Source: Clostridiales bacterium
GTDB lineage: Bacteria; Bacillota; Clostridia; Saccharofermentanales; Saccharofermentanaceae
Reading direction: 5' to 3'
Assembly (NCBI GenBank): GCA_017940895.1
Contig: JAGAXM010000009.1
Coordinates: forward strand, 1 to 59,549
DNA: 59,549 nucleotides
Shown: piece after piece, positions 8,478-16,993 of the stretch
Position numbering within the stretch: position 1 is the stretch's first letter
Layout: the number at the start of each line of letters is the position of its first letter
Program-made: the position numbers and the translations under genes
The notes under the pieces: generated by a model
Told to the model about the DNA's origin: nothing
The model's input: the letters and a program-made list of their open reading frames with translations, nothing else
Databases searched by the model: none

Positions 8478-9878
8478 TTACTTGCCTATACAAAATCTCG
8501 AGAATATATTCTCCACAAGTTCGTCCGAGACTACACGTCCCGTTATCTGTCCGCTGTCGTCGAGCGCGGATCTTATGACCTGGGAGCAGACATCTACGCC
8601 GAGGCCGTCTCTTAATATACCGAGAGCCTCGTCGAGCTTCCCGCATGCGCTTCTTAACAGATCCGCATGTCTTGAGCTTAACACCGTGATGTCACTTGCA
8701 TTGATGCCGCCCGCTTTCTCGTAAGCGTCCTTAACGAAAGCTCCGATTAGCTCCGTGTTGGTCTCTTCCTTTACGGAGACCGATGCGAATCCCGTCACAC
8801 CCTGCACGGCAAGCTCCGTCTCGATCTGCCCTTTAAGAGGGTTCTGTCCTTCGTCGCTTTTCGAAAAGAGGACGCACACCTTGGATGCATCAAGCTCGCT
8901 CACGGTATCGCGCACGTTCTGCAAGGGCGACTCAGGCGCGATAAGGTACAGCACAAGATCCGCCTCAGAAGCGGCGCTTATCGCAAGCTTTACGCCCATA
9001 GCCTCAATCCTGTCGTCCGTCTGCCTGATGCCCGCAGTATCCACGAAAGTAACCGGTATGCCTTCGATCTCGGTATTAAACTCGAGCGTATCTCTTGTGG
9101 TGCCCGGAACATCCGTTACTATCGCACGGTCGAAGCCCGCAAGGAAATTAAGAAGCGTGCTCTTGCCGCTGTTCGGAAGTCCCAGGATAGCGATCTTCAT
9201 ACGCTCGGTAAGAAGCCTGCCTCTGCCGAAGCTTCGCTCGAGACTCTCGAAAGACTTCTTCACACCGCAGATCAGGTCCTCGATCCTCTTCGTGTTCTCC
9301 GGAGTATCGTCATGCTCGGGGAACTCTATCATCATCTCTATCGCGGACAGCGCATCGTACAGCCTGTCTTCAGCCTCCGTAATACGCGTCTTGAGCTTAC
9401 CCATAAGCTGTGTGTTGGAAGCGTCAAGAGCACGGGACGAATCCGCGCTTATGACATTCATGACCGCTTCGGCCTCGGTTAGATCCATCTTGCCGTTGAT
9501 GAAAGCCGTCTTCGTGAACTCGCCCGGAGCCGCAGGACGGATCCCGAGGGAGTATAAAACGCGCAAGATCTCCTGTCTGACAGCCTGGCCGCCGTGACAG
9601 GAGATCTCGATCATATCTTCGCCTGTATATGAATGCGGCGCCTTGAATACAGTGATCACCACATCGTCAATTGTCTTATTGTTCTCAGGATCGATGAATC
9701 TCGCATAGCAGGATTCATAGCCTCCCAGAGAGGAAAGAGCCGCATCTGTCCTTTCACCGGTCGTACGAAGTATCTTAACGGCCTTCCCGGCCTTCAAGGA
9801 TACGCCTTCGCCCGATGCCCTTATCACCGCTATACCGGATACGCCCGCGGGCGTGGATAAGGCACAGAAAGGCTCCAT
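8478..9878 (-). CDS. mnmE: tRNA modification GTPase MnmE
   Basis: Three-domain GTPase that works with MnmG on tRNA wobble uridines. It has an N-terminal formyl-THF-binding domain (PTGVSG-like start, here STPAGVSGIAVIRAS), a central helical domain and an inserted G domain. G motifs are GLPNSGKSTLLN (G1), PGTTRD (G2), DTAGI (G3) and SKSD in place of NKxD (G4). The C-terminus is the diagnostic CIGK. The start at ATG 9878 is inferred because it aligns with the family N-terminus and lies 10 bases after the jag stop. Length is 466 residues. It is part of the rpmH-rsmG block. Confidence 0.94.
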   Translation of the reverse strand: MEPFCALSTPAGVSGIAVIRASGEGVSLKAGKAVKILRTTGERTDAALSSLGGYESCYARFIDPENNKTIDDVVITVFKAPHSYTGEDMIEISCHGGQAVRQEILRVLYSLGIRPAAPGEFTKTAFINGKMDLTEAEAVMNVISADSSRALDASNTQLMGKLKTRITEAEDRLYDALSAIEMMIEFPEHDDTPENTKRIEDLICGVKKSFESLERSFGRGRLLTERMKIAILGLPNSGKSTLLNFLAGFDRAIVTDVPGTTRDTLEFNTEIEGIPVTFVDTAGIRQTDDRIEAMGVKLAISAASEADLVLYLIAPESPLQNVRDTVSELDASKVCVLFSKSDEGQNPLKGQIETELAVQGVTGFASVSVKEETNTELIGAFVKDAYEKAGGINASDITVLSSRHADLLRSACGKLDEALGILRDGLGVDVCSQVIRSALDDSGQITGRVVSDELVENIFSRFCIGK

Positions 9879-9888
9879 GGTTGTAGGA

Positions 9889-10578
9889 TTACTCCGCTGC
9901 TTCGGGAGTAACGATAACGCGCCTGTTGGACTCGTCGCCCTCGGAGTGAGTTGTAACGCCCTCAACGTTCTGGAGATAAGAATGAACCATTCTTCTCTCA
10001 GCAGGGTTCATGGGCTCCATTGCAACGGGCTTGCCGTAACGAAGAGCCTTATTTGCAGCACGGTCGGCGAGGCCTTCGATGATCCTCTCTCTGTGCTTTC
10101 TGTAACCGCCTACATCGAGATGAACGTGAACTCTCTCCTCGCTGTGCTTGTTGGCGATGAGGGTTGTCATGTATGTGATAGCCTCGAGAGTCTCACCGTG
10201 ACGTCCGATAGCGGAACCGCAGTCGCCGCCGGATACGGAGATGTAGATGGTGTCATCCTCTCTGTAGGAATCCATGTTGCCGTGAATGCCGATACCTGAA
10301 AGAACCTCTGCTACGAAAGAAACAGCTGCATCCTCAGCCTCAGTTACCGCATCACCTTCGTAGTTCTCGTCGTCACCGTAGTAAACAACCTCTTCTTCTG
10401 CCTCTTCTACATTGGCAGTAACTTTAACCTCAGCCTGCTTGCCGATACCGAGGATTCCGCCCTCGTTCTCGCTGACAACTTCAACAGTTGCCTGATCCTC
10501 GGAAACGCCGAGCTCCTCAAGAGCTGCAGCCTTAGCTTCTTCAACGGTCTTGCCGGTCTTAACTATTGTCTTTTCCAT
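9889..10578 (-). CDS. khpB: RNA-binding protein Jag/KhpB (EloR)
   Basis: Single-stranded nucleic-acid-binding protein of the Jag/KhpB family, linked in other Gram-positives to cell elongation and post-transcriptional control. It has an N-terminal Jag domain (KTGKTVEEAKAAALEEL), an acidic linker, a KH domain (GSAIGRHGETLEAI) and a C-terminal R3H domain (MNPAERRMVHSYLQ, with Arg and His kept). Length is 229 residues. ATG 10578 matches the family N-terminus; a TTG at 10587 lies closer to the GGAGG site (10596-10592) and is an alternative start. It follows yidC, the usual order. Confidence 0.9.
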   Translation of the reverse strand: MEKTIVKTGKTVEEAKAAALEELGVSEDQATVEVVSENEGGILGIGKQAEVKVTANVEEAEEEVVYYGDDENYEGDAVTEAEDAAVSFVAEVLSGIGIHGNMDSYREDDTIYISVSGGDCGSAIGRHGETLEAITYMTTLIANKHSEERVHVHLDVGGYRKHRERIIEGLADRAANKALRYGKPVAMEPMNPAERRMVHSYLQNVEGVTTHSEGDESNRRVIVTPEAAE

Positions 10579-10601
10579 ATTATCCAACTAGCCTCCTGCT
10601 A

Positions 10602-11630
10602 TTACTTTCTCTTCTTATTCTTCTTGCCGCTCTTCTTGTTGTCATCATCGGAGTGGTCTTTCTTGAAAGCATCTGCCTTCTTCTGTTCCATCTCGAGCTT
10701 CTTGAGCTCATAAGGCTTCGTGAACATGAAGTATGTCAGAAGCTGTGTGAGGATGCTCATGATACCGCCGACTACCCAATAAAGACCCATGGCAGCGGGA
10801 AGTGTAAATGTCGTGAACAGCATAAGAACAGGCATCATCCAAGTCATCATCTTGGTGGTCATCTCAGCCTGATCGTTAGGAGTCTGACCTGCCCTCGCGG
10901 GATTCTTCTTCTCTCTTTCCTTTGCTTCCTTCTGCTCCTTATAACCGGGCTTGAGCCAGGATGCCATCTTCATGGAGAAGAGGTTCGTAATGATAACGAG
11001 TATAGGGAAAATGAGCAAAGGCAGATATGTCTTGGGATCGGAGATGATCGTTACGGGGTTCCATGCGGGAGTCTTCGTAAGATCCATTCCGAGGAAGTGT
11101 AGGTCAAGGAGCTGACCCATTCCGATGTAACCCTTATTGATGCACTCTGCAAGGAAGTCACTGTTGTTGTTCAGGATATCGATAAGGGGAATGTGAATAA
11201 CATCCGTAAGTCTCTTGGAAGTAACGAGACCCTGCTCTGTGGCAAGATCGATCATTGCCTGGACATTCTCCTTAGGTACCTGCGAAAGGTAGATCAAAGG
11301 TCCGGATACGATTCTGTAGATAGGCCAGATAAGGAACAGCTGGATAAAGGGAAGAAGACATCCGGAGAAGCCCATTGCGCCGTTCTCCTGCTGAAGCTTC
11401 ATAATCTCTTCCTGCTGCTTCTGCTTATCGTCCGGGTACTTGCGTTGAATCTCGGCTGTCTTGCCCGAGAGAGCCTGCATCTTGATCATGGACTTTTGGG
11501 ACTTGATGTTAAGCGGGATCAAAGCCGCTCTGATGATGACAGTAAGCATGATGATGGCCATACCGTAGTTGCCGAAGAAACCGAACAGGATTCTCGTAAG
11601 CCATCCGAAAAACTGGTAAAGCAGTGACAT
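10602..11630 (-). CDS. yidC: Membrane protein insertase YidC/OxaA
   Basis: Sec-associated and Sec-independent insertase for inner-membrane proteins. It belongs to the short Gram-positive type without the large periplasmic P1 domain. The conserved hydrophilic-groove Arg is in the first segment (VIIRAALIPLNI), followed by the charged cytoplasmic coiled-coil hairpin (KQKQQEEIMKLQQE) and further membrane segments. The C-terminus is strongly basic, as expected for ribosome contact. No lipobox is visible, unlike SpoIIIJ of B. subtilis. Length is 342 residues. It lies four bases after yidD. Confidence 0.93.
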   Translation of the reverse strand: MSLLYQFFGWLTRILFGFFGNYGMAIIMLTVIIRAALIPLNIKSQKSMIKMQALSGKTAEIQRKYPDDKQKQQEEIMKLQQENGAMGFSGCLLPFIQLFLIWPIYRIVSGPLIYLSQVPKENVQAMIDLATEQGLVTSKRLTDVIHIPLIDILNNNSDFLAECINKGYIGMGQLLDLHFLGMDLTKTPAWNPVTIISDPKTYLPLLIFPILVIITNLFSMKMASWLKPGYKEQKEAKEREKKNPARAGQTPNDQAEMTTKMMTWMMPVLMLFTTFTLPAAMGLYWVVGGIMSILTQLLTYFMFTKPYELKKLEMEQKKADAFKKDHSDDDNKKSGKKNKKRK

Positions 11631-11634
11631 AAAG

Positions 11635-11859
11635 TTATCTTTTCTTCCTTTCAGGAACCGGGTCGTAGCCGCCCTTCGAGAAAGGATTACAACGCAGGAT
11701 ACGCCATATTCCCATAGGAAGACCTTTGACTACGCCGTGATTTTCCAGACATCCGATCATATATTCGGAGCAAGTCGGCTGGAACTTGCAGTGAGGCTGC
11801 ATGTTAGGAGAGATGTTCTTCTGATAAAACCTGACGGTCTTGATCATCGCTCTTCTCAT
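11635..11859 (-). CDS. yidD: Membrane protein insertion efficiency factor YidD
   Basis: Small (74-residue) membrane-associated protein that aids YidC-dependent insertion. The family motifs [10 protein letters not shown] and [15 protein letters not shown] are both present, and the N-terminal amphipathic stretch is typical. The start may be ATG 11859 or the internal ATG 11847. It overlaps the 3' end of rnpA by up to 56 bases in another frame, a common arrangement in this locus. Confidence 0.93.
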   Translation of the reverse strand: MRRAMIKTVRFYQKNISPNMQPHCKFQPTCSEYMIGCLENHGVVKGLPMGIWRILRCNPFSKGGYDPVPERKKR

Positions 11860-12238
11860 TAGGCTCAGCTCCGGGCTTTAAGACCTTAAGTCTGGACATA
11901 AGAACTTCCATCTCAGCACTTATCTGTGCATAAGACGGGAGCTCATCGACATTGCGTAATGTAATAACAATATCATTTCCTTCGCGTATCCGCGGTTCGA
12001 GGTGCCGATAGGCCTCGCGCATAAGGCGTCTTGCTTTGTTTCTGCCCACTGCGCCCATCTGTTTCTTCGAGGCGCAGAACCCTACTCTTAAAAGGTCTTC
12101 GGGTATGCGTGTATTGTTATGCTTTAAACCTTTGGGCCTGTTAAAGACATGTACTGTCAGGACCCGTCCCGTAGCAAAAGCGGCGCGGCGATATACTCTT
12201 GAGAATTCGTAATTGAATCTTAAAGGTTCCGCCTTCAA
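11804..12238 (-). CDS. rnpA: Ribonuclease P protein component
   Basis: Basic protein subunit of RNase P, which helps the catalytic RNA cleave the 5' leader of precursor tRNAs. The family hallmark RNR helix appears as [14 protein letters not shown], preceded by the [13 protein letters not shown] strand. Length is 144 residues, slightly long because of a polar C-terminal tail that overlaps yidD. The start appears to be TTG (12238) with GGAAGGGG upstream; no better start is present in this frame. The product N-terminus ([13 protein letters not shown]) matches the family. Confidence 0.92.
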   Translation of the reverse strand: MKAEPLRFNYEFSRVYRRAAFATGRVLTVHVFNRPKGLKHNNTRIPEDLLRVGFCASKKQMGAVGRNKARRLMREAYRHLEPRIREGNDIVITLRNVDELPSYAQISAEMEVLMSRLKVLKPGAEPNEKSDDQDRQVLSEEHLS

Positions 12239-12292
12239 CTTATGCCCCTTCCTGCTGCGGGCTCATGCGCCGCACTATACGGCACACAAACG

Positions 12293-12317
12293 AAAAAGGA
12301 CCACAGCCGTGATCCTT
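12293..12317 (-). terminator. Terminator or attenuator between rpmH and rnpA
   Basis: A 9-bp stem with one G-U pair (AAGGATCAC/GTGGTCCTT on the minus strand) and a GGCT loop is followed by TTTTT. It begins inside the rpmH stop codon. It would reduce read-through from the very strong rpmH promoter into rnpA, fitting the much larger need for L34 than for RnpA. Confidence 0.7.
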
Positions 12318-12450
12318 ATGCTGCAAGCTTCTTTCTGCCCTTAAGTCTTCTTCTCTTAAGAACGTCGCGACCGTCACGAGTTGCCATTCTTGCACGGAAA
12401 CCGTGAACCTTGGCTCTCTGCCTCTTCTTAGGCTGATATGTCATCTTCAT
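12316..12450 (-). CDS. rpmH: 50S ribosomal protein L34
   Basis: A 44-residue, highly basic large-subunit ribosomal protein. The translated sequence starts [18 protein letters not shown] and contains the diagnostic [17 protein letters not shown] block, ending in [14 protein letters not shown] ribosome site lies seven bases upstream of ATG 12450. It heads the rnpA-yidD-yidC-jag-mnmE-mnmG-rsmG block and is driven by a consensus promoter. In most Bacillota the next divergent gene is dnaA, but here it is a VTC-domain gene. Confidence 0.96.
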   Translation of the reverse strand: MKMTYQPKKRQRAKVHGFRARMATRDGRDVLKRRRLKGRKKLAA

Positions 12451-12511
12451 ACCATCGTTCCTCCATATCTTTATTATGCATACGCATACTTTCACATAAA
12501 TAGCCTAACGA

Positions 12512-12550
12512 TTATAAAGGCGATTGTCCGAAGTGTCAACCGCCTTTATT
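12512..12550 (-). promoter_or_regulatory. Consensus rpmH promoter embedded in an inverted repeat
   Basis: On the minus strand TTGACA (12539-12534), a 17-base spacer and TATAAT (12517-12512) form a perfect consensus sigma-A promoter. A 9-bp inverted repeat brackets it: ATAAAGGCG and CGCCTTTAT (12541-12549 and 12514-12522 on the plus strand), one arm just upstream of the -35 and the other abutting and overlapping the -10. The symmetry could be an operator. On the plus strand the same repeat followed by T residues also resembles a terminator. Confidence 0.85.
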
Positions 12551-12659
12551 TTTACATTATCTTGAGCCTTATCGGCTTATTGTCAGTTTTTCTTCTCATC
12601 TTTAAGTTTCATTTAAGGTCAGCCTTGTAAGATATGCTCAACAACAGGAGGAACTGAAG

Positions 12660-13394
12660 ATGAGTCACATTGATGTTTTCAAAAGATATGAATATAAATA
12701 CATGCTCGACGCAGACTCGAAGGCAGAGCTTCTCGAGGTTCTCGAAGGACACATGAAGCTCGACGAGTACGGAAGGACGACAATAAGAAACGTTTACTAC
12801 GATACTCCCGACTACGCTCTTATAAGAAAGTCTCTCGAGAAACCCGTATATAAGGAGAAGCTTCGCGTCAGATCCTACAGCAAGGTCACAGAAGACGACA
12901 ACGTGTATGTCGAGATCAAGAAAAAATACATGGGCATCGTCTACAAAAGAAGAACGGCCGTAAGAGAGCATCAGGCGGAAGGCTGGCTCGATGGCACCTG
13001 CCCTCAGCCTTATATCTCGCAGATAGCAGACGAGCTAGAGTACTTCAGAAGATTATATAAGGGTTTAAAGCCTTCCTGCTTCCTTTCCTACGAGCGCGAA
13101 TCCTACTACTCAACTGACGGAAGCGGACTAAGGCTCACGATGGACGAGAAGATATTGGGCAGGACCTGTGACATGTCACTTACCGAAGGCGTGTACGGTG
13201 ACAGGATAATCCCTCCGGGGTGCACTCTCCTCGAACTTAAGACAGCAGGCGCCATCCCTTTGTACCTTACAAAATTCTTAAGCGACAACGACATCGCGCG
13301 GACATCTTTCTCGAAGTACGGTTCCTACTACGAGAACAAGATAAGAAAAGCATCCCGCGTAACAACAATCGAAGGAGGACTTCTTTATGCTTAA
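12660..13394 (+). CDS. VTC-domain polyphosphate polymerase-like protein
   Basis: Cytoplasmic VTC/CYTH-tunnel protein of 244 residues, related to the catalytic domain of the yeast vacuolar transporter chaperone, which makes polyphosphate. Visible features are the N-terminal RYEYKYML strand, a series of basic and acidic strands (YKEKLRVRSY, VYVEIKKKY, YKRR) and the late LLELKT motif, typical of a triphosphate tunnel with Lys/Arg phosphate ligands and Glu metal ligands. A GGAGG site lies eight bases before ATG 12660. It overlaps the DUF4956 gene by eight bases. This pairing is common in Bacillota, often with a CotH-type lipoprotein. The polymerase activity is inferred from the family. Confidence 0.82.
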   Translation: MSHIDVFKRYEYKYMLDADSKAELLEVLEGHMKLDEYGRTTIRNVYYDTPDYALIRKSLEKPVYKEKLRVRSYSKVTEDDNVYVEIKKKYMGIVYKRRTAVREHQAEGWLDGTCPQPYISQIADELEYFRRLYKGLKPSCFLSYERESYYSTDGSGLRLTMDEKILGRTCDMSLTEGVYGDRIIPPGCTLLELKTAGAIPLYLTKFLSDNDIARTSFSKYGSYYENKIRKASRVTTIEGGLLYA

Positions 13395-14031
13395 CATTAC
13401 AGATTTCATTATATATATCGCAGTCGCACTAGGGCTCGGCATAGTTATCGCAGCCTCTTACATGTTCAAGACGAAGACGAGCAGGTCTTTTCTCGCGACA
13501 CTGGCTTTGCTTCCCGCTCTTGTATGCGTCGTCATCATGATGGTCAACGGCAGCATAGGCGCAGGAGTCGCCGTGGCAGGCACCTTCAGTCTGGTTCGCT
13601 TCAGATCCGCTCCCGGCACCGCTCGCGAGATAACCGCCGTATTCCTGGCGATGGCAACCGGCCTTATCTGCGGTATGGGATATTTCGTATACGCAGGCAT
13701 CTTCACGGCAATAATCTGCGTCGCCATGATGCTTCTTAAGGTCACGGGCTTTGGCGACAGCAAGGACGAGAAAGAGCTTCACATCACAATCCCGGAAGAC
13801 CTGGACTATGAGGGCGTCTTTGACGAGGTTTTCGACAAGTACACATCGGAAAGAAAGCTTATAAGCGTAAAGGCCTCCGACATGGGAAGCCTGTTCCGCT
13901 TGAAGTACACAGTCACGATAAAGAACGGCATGAGCGAAAAGGATTTTATCGACAAATTAAGAGTGCGTAACGGTAATCTTCCTATCACCGTATGCGTATC
14001 GCAGCTTACCGAATCATCGGCACAACTTTAA
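13387..14031 (+). CDS. DUF4956 membrane protein
   Basis: A 214-residue protein with about four membrane segments in its first 125 residues (IYIAVALGLGIVIAASYMF; ALLPALVCVVIMMV; AVFLAMATGLICGMGYFVY; FTAIICVAMMLL) and a cytoplasmic C-terminal alpha/beta domain. The signature GTFSLVRFRSAPGTAREI is characteristic of DUF4956. The family is commonly encoded next to VTC-domain proteins and may form their membrane partner, but its activity is not established. An eight-base overlap with the upstream gene implies coupled translation. Confidence 0.8.
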   Translation: MLNITDFIIYIAVALGLGIVIAASYMFKTKTSRSFLATLALLPALVCVVIMMVNGSIGAGVAVAGTFSLVRFRSAPGTAREITAVFLAMATGLICGMGYFVYAGIFTAIICVAMMLLKVTGFGDSKDEKELHITIPEDLDYEGVFDEVFDKYTSERKLISVKASDMGSLFRLKYTVTIKNGMSEKDFIDKLRVRNGNLPITVCVSQLTESSAQL

Positions 14032-14052
14032 CAAGGAAAGGGGATCACGACC

Positions 14053-14259
14053 ATGAAAAAGATCAGAACCATAGCACTTGTCCTTCTTATGACAGGATGT
14101 GCAGAGGCTTCTTTAACGGCAGATAACACCGTGTTCCATCCTCATATCAACAGGCAATCAGTCCGCAGGAACCGCCGGAAGGGCGCTGATCAGCCGGCAA
14201 GCTCCATAAGTTCACTCTGTATCTGTGCAGAGGCCTCTTCGAGAGTAGCTTCATCGTAG
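14053..14259 (+). pseudogene. Short lipoprotein-like ORF, possible remnant of a third operon gene
   Basis: The frame begins MKKIRTIALVLLMTGCAEAS, a good lipoprotein signal with Cys 16, with AAGGAAAGGGG upstream and only 21 bases after the DUF4956 stop. After about residue 30 the sequence becomes Arg/Ser-rich and low quality, and it runs into the 3' end of the convergent solute-binding gene. VTC-DUF4956 operons often carry a CotH-type or other secreted lipoprotein third, so this may be the surviving 5' end of such a gene after a deletion. A genuine short lipoprotein cannot be ruled out. Confidence 0.45.
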
Positions 14260-15467
14260 ATATACATGTCGCTTATGGTCTTGAAGATATCCAGAAAATC
14301 CGCATTCTCCAGCATGGGGTTGATGAGGTTCATGTCGGATATGTTATCTGATATGAACTCTCCGGCCTCATATTCTATTCCGGTAAGCAAACCATTCTCT
14401 ATAAGCGCCTCTCTTGCTGATGCGCTTACCGGAATCCCCTTCTCAGTACCCTGTATCAACGCGAATTCCGGATCGTTAAGAAGGAAGTCCACAAGTCTTG
14501 CACAAGCTTCGGGATCATTGCAATCGATACTTATGGCATACATCGTGGCAGGCTTGATGTACCAATCACTCTCATCATTATCCGATATTCTTAAGTAATC
14601 TCCTATCACCACATCCATACCGTCATCTATGGCAGGCTGACAGTACCTTAAAGAGTCACTTGTCCAGCAGACAGTACCTGCCACCCGTCCGTCCTCCAAG
14701 TCACTGACATTAAAGCTATAAAGAGGCATGATAACCTCCCGGTCCGTAAGCTCCTTATAGAATTCCAGCATCATCGCGATGTCATCCGCAGTTCCTATGT
14801 AGTTTCCCGCGTCATCGAACAACGTCCTTCCGGTAGTCTGTTCGAACCACGCGTTAAGAAGAAGGAACAGATGCTTATTCACCATTCCAAGCACATAGAT
14901 GCCGTCTTCGCTCATTACATCTGCCGCAGCGAAAAGGTCATCCCACGTCCTCGGTATATCCAGACCGTAACTTGCGAACATATCCGCGTTATAGAAAAGA
15001 CAGACCGTGTTATAAGCTATCGGAAGAGCATTCAGGTGTCCGTCCCTCATTCCCGTCGCAAGATCTTCCTGTGTGAACTGGGACAAGTCGATATAATCAG
15101 ACAGCTGATTGATATCATAATAACCTGTACCGTCCGCCGAATACTCAGAAAGCCACGCATAGTTAATCTGCATTACATCGCAGTTGTTATGGGACGCCAT
15201 CTGCATCAAGTATCTTCTTTCATATCCGTTCCAGACACCATAGGAGTGATCAACAATAATGTCGGGATTAAGCTCCTGGAACAAAGATAGTCCCTGCAAA
15301 GTATATTCATGTCTGGGATCGTTTCCCCACCATGACATAGATATGACCGTCGACTGCTCCTGGGCACTTATCCTGACTTTAGACACAGAAGAAGAGCATG
15401 ATGCCAGGGAAAACATAAACATCAATGAAGCCATGAAAGATGATACGATCCTTATGAATCTGTGCAT
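14190..15467 (-). CDS. Extracellular solute-binding lipoprotein (sugar ABC type) beside a GGDEF gene
   Basis: A 425-residue family-1 extracellular solute-binding protein. The signal peptide ends in the lipobox LASC, so it is anchored to the outer face of the membrane. The mature part shows the usual SBP features: an early beta strand with SMSWWGND, then NADMFASYGLDIPRTWDDL and the hinge region ALPIAYNTVCLFYN. It starts 11 bases after the GGDEF gene stop and is probably co-transcribed with it. No permease or ATPase is nearby, so the protein may act as a ligand sensor or adaptor for the neighbouring cyclase instead of a transporter part. That role is inference. Confidence 0.82.
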   Translation of the reverse strand: MHRFIRIVSSFMASLMFMFSLASCSSSVSKVRISAQEQSTVISMSWWGNDPRHEYTLQGLSLFQELNPDIIVDHSYGVWNGYERRYLMQMASHNNCDVMQINYAWLSEYSADGTGYYDINQLSDYIDLSQFTQEDLATGMRDGHLNALPIAYNTVCLFYNADMFASYGLDIPRTWDDLFAAADVMSEDGIYVLGMVNKHLFLLLNAWFEQTTGRTLFDDAGNYIGTADDIAMMLEFYKELTDREVIMPLYSFNVSDLEDGRVAGTVCWTSDSLRYCQPAIDDGMDVVIGDYLRISDNDESDWYIKPATMYAISIDCNDPEACARLVDFLLNDPEFALIQGTEKGIPVSASAREALIENGLLTGIEYEAGEFISDNISDMNLINPMLENADFLDIFKTISDMYIYDEATLEEASAQIQSELMELAG

Positions 15468-15478
15468 ACGTTCTTACC

Positions 15479-16942
15479 TCAGATAAATGTCGGCTTGGAC
15501 TTGCCGTTACGCTTGGATATATACAGCGCCACATCCGCCTTCTGATACAGATCATCAAACTTATATTCGCCGGCTCCCGTAACAAGAATTCCGCTTGATA
15601 CCGTAAGACCGTATTTCTCATTCTCTTCTTTGAACTTCACGTTAAACTGCTCGTAAAGCTTCATAGTAAGATCATGTATCCTCTTCTCTGCATCATCGCG
15701 ACTTATATCGTTATATGACTTATAAACGGAGAATTCGTCACCTCCGACTCGTCCGATAAGGGCGCCTTCATCTTCGAATACATCTCTTAACAGCTCGGCC
15801 ATATTCTTGATCACCTCATCACCGAACTTATGGCCTGCCGCGTCGTTGACCTCCTTAAAGTTATCGAGATCAAACATAAGGAATGCTACAGCCTGTTTGC
15901 CGTTATAAGATGAAAGGTCATTCTCGACGAGCTTCCTGTATGTGCTCTTGTTAAGAAGATTAGTCATAAGGTCATTTCTTGCCTGATAATCGAGATCCTC
16001 GACGACTCCCTTGACCGAATAATTAAGTCTGGTGGTAATAAGGAGCATCGTAAGAACGACCAGTACGGTAATAAGTGAGACTGCAACGACCAAGGTCTTC
16101 GTAGCAGCGACCTGATCTGCCATGATCGCAGAAGCAGGCATAGAACAGACGACCTTCCAGCCGTTAGCCAGACGGTTGGAGGTAATGAGGTAATCATCAT
16201 TGATCGCTGTAATACCTACATTCTCACCTATGATATCTACGAGCGCCGGATCGAGCGAAGAGGCAGTCTCTTCCGCATCGGTCGAGTAGATGACATAATC
16301 ATCACCCGTCACAAGTCTTACACTCATGTCGGAAAGCTCATTCGGCACGGCAAGAACATTTTCGAGCTCGGAGATATAGAAGGAAACTACGCATACGGCG
16401 TTCGGATTCAAGCGCTTGACGTAGTAGATTCGCTCCGTGTTACCGAGAACATTAACTATCCACGCATCCTGTTTAAGATTGTCAGCCGGAATAACGGAAG
16501 AGAAATAGGAATAGATGCTACTGTCCTTGAACATCTGTCCCGTAGTCTGCGAGATCCAGCCGGTAGTACTGTCATTGGCGTAGACGATGCCGAAGTCACA
16601 GAAATTATTCATCATACCGAGATCGACGATCCTGCTGAGGATCAGATCCTCGCTTTGGATCTTCTGATACTCGCTTAAAGACGTATCCGTAGCATCATAA
16701 AGGTAATATCCTTTATCCGAGAACAGCAACGCCGTTACCTGCTGGACGTTGTTAAAGTAATTATCGACATTAAGCTCCATCTGATGAGCATCCGCCGATA
16801 TGAAGTAAGATATCTTATCTTCGGTGGTTCTCCTTAAGGACTTAAGAAGAACGAAAGAGATAATTATCGACAGTAAAATAACACCGATCGCCACGACCAC
16901 GGAATAGATGATCTGAGTAAGACGTAAGCTTCTGACCTTCAT
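15479..16942 (-). CDS. Membrane diguanylate cyclase with extracytoplasmic Cache-like sensor
   Basis: Putative c-di-GMP synthase of 487 residues. A membrane segment at about residues 10-32 and a second near 280-305 flank an extracytoplasmic region of roughly 250 residues that resembles a double-Cache sensor. The C-terminal GGDEF domain has an intact active site (RVGGDEFSVY) and the conserved NLLNKSTYRKLVE and FDLDNFKEVND motifs. The inhibitory RxxD I-site normally five residues before GGDEF is absent (DEGA there), so product feedback at that site is unlikely. It is followed directly by the solute-binding lipoprotein gene, suggesting a two-protein sensing unit. Confidence 0.88.
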   Translation of the reverse strand: MKVRSLRLTQIIYSVVVAIGVILLSIIISFVLLKSLRRTTEDKISYFISADAHQMELNVDNYFNNVQQVTALLFSDKGYYLYDATDTSLSEYQKIQSEDLILSRIVDLGMMNNFCDFGIVYANDSTTGWISQTTGQMFKDSSIYSYFSSVIPADNLKQDAWIVNVLGNTERIYYVKRLNPNAVCVVSFYISELENVLAVPNELSDMSVRLVTGDDYVIYSTDAEETASSLDPALVDIIGENVGITAINDDYLITSNRLANGWKVVCSMPASAIMADQVAATKTLVVAVSLITVLVVLTMLLITTRLNYSVKGVVEDLDYQARNDLMTNLLNKSTYRKLVENDLSSYNGKQAVAFLMFDLDNFKEVNDAAGHKFGDEVIKNMAELLRDVFEDEGALIGRVGGDEFSVYKSYNDISRDDAEKRIHDLTMKLYEQFNVKFKEENEKYGLTVSSGILVTGAGEYKFDDLYQKADVALYISKRNGKSKPTFI

Positions 16943-16993
16943 GTCTCTTACCTGCTTCCTGAGGGGAACGGGGCTCGGGTTATTCTTTGATCT

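Noticed and set aside
12451..12659. Replication origin next to rpmH
   Set aside because: No DnaA boxes, no dnaA or dnaN. The gap is explained by the rpmH promoter and the VTC gene leader.
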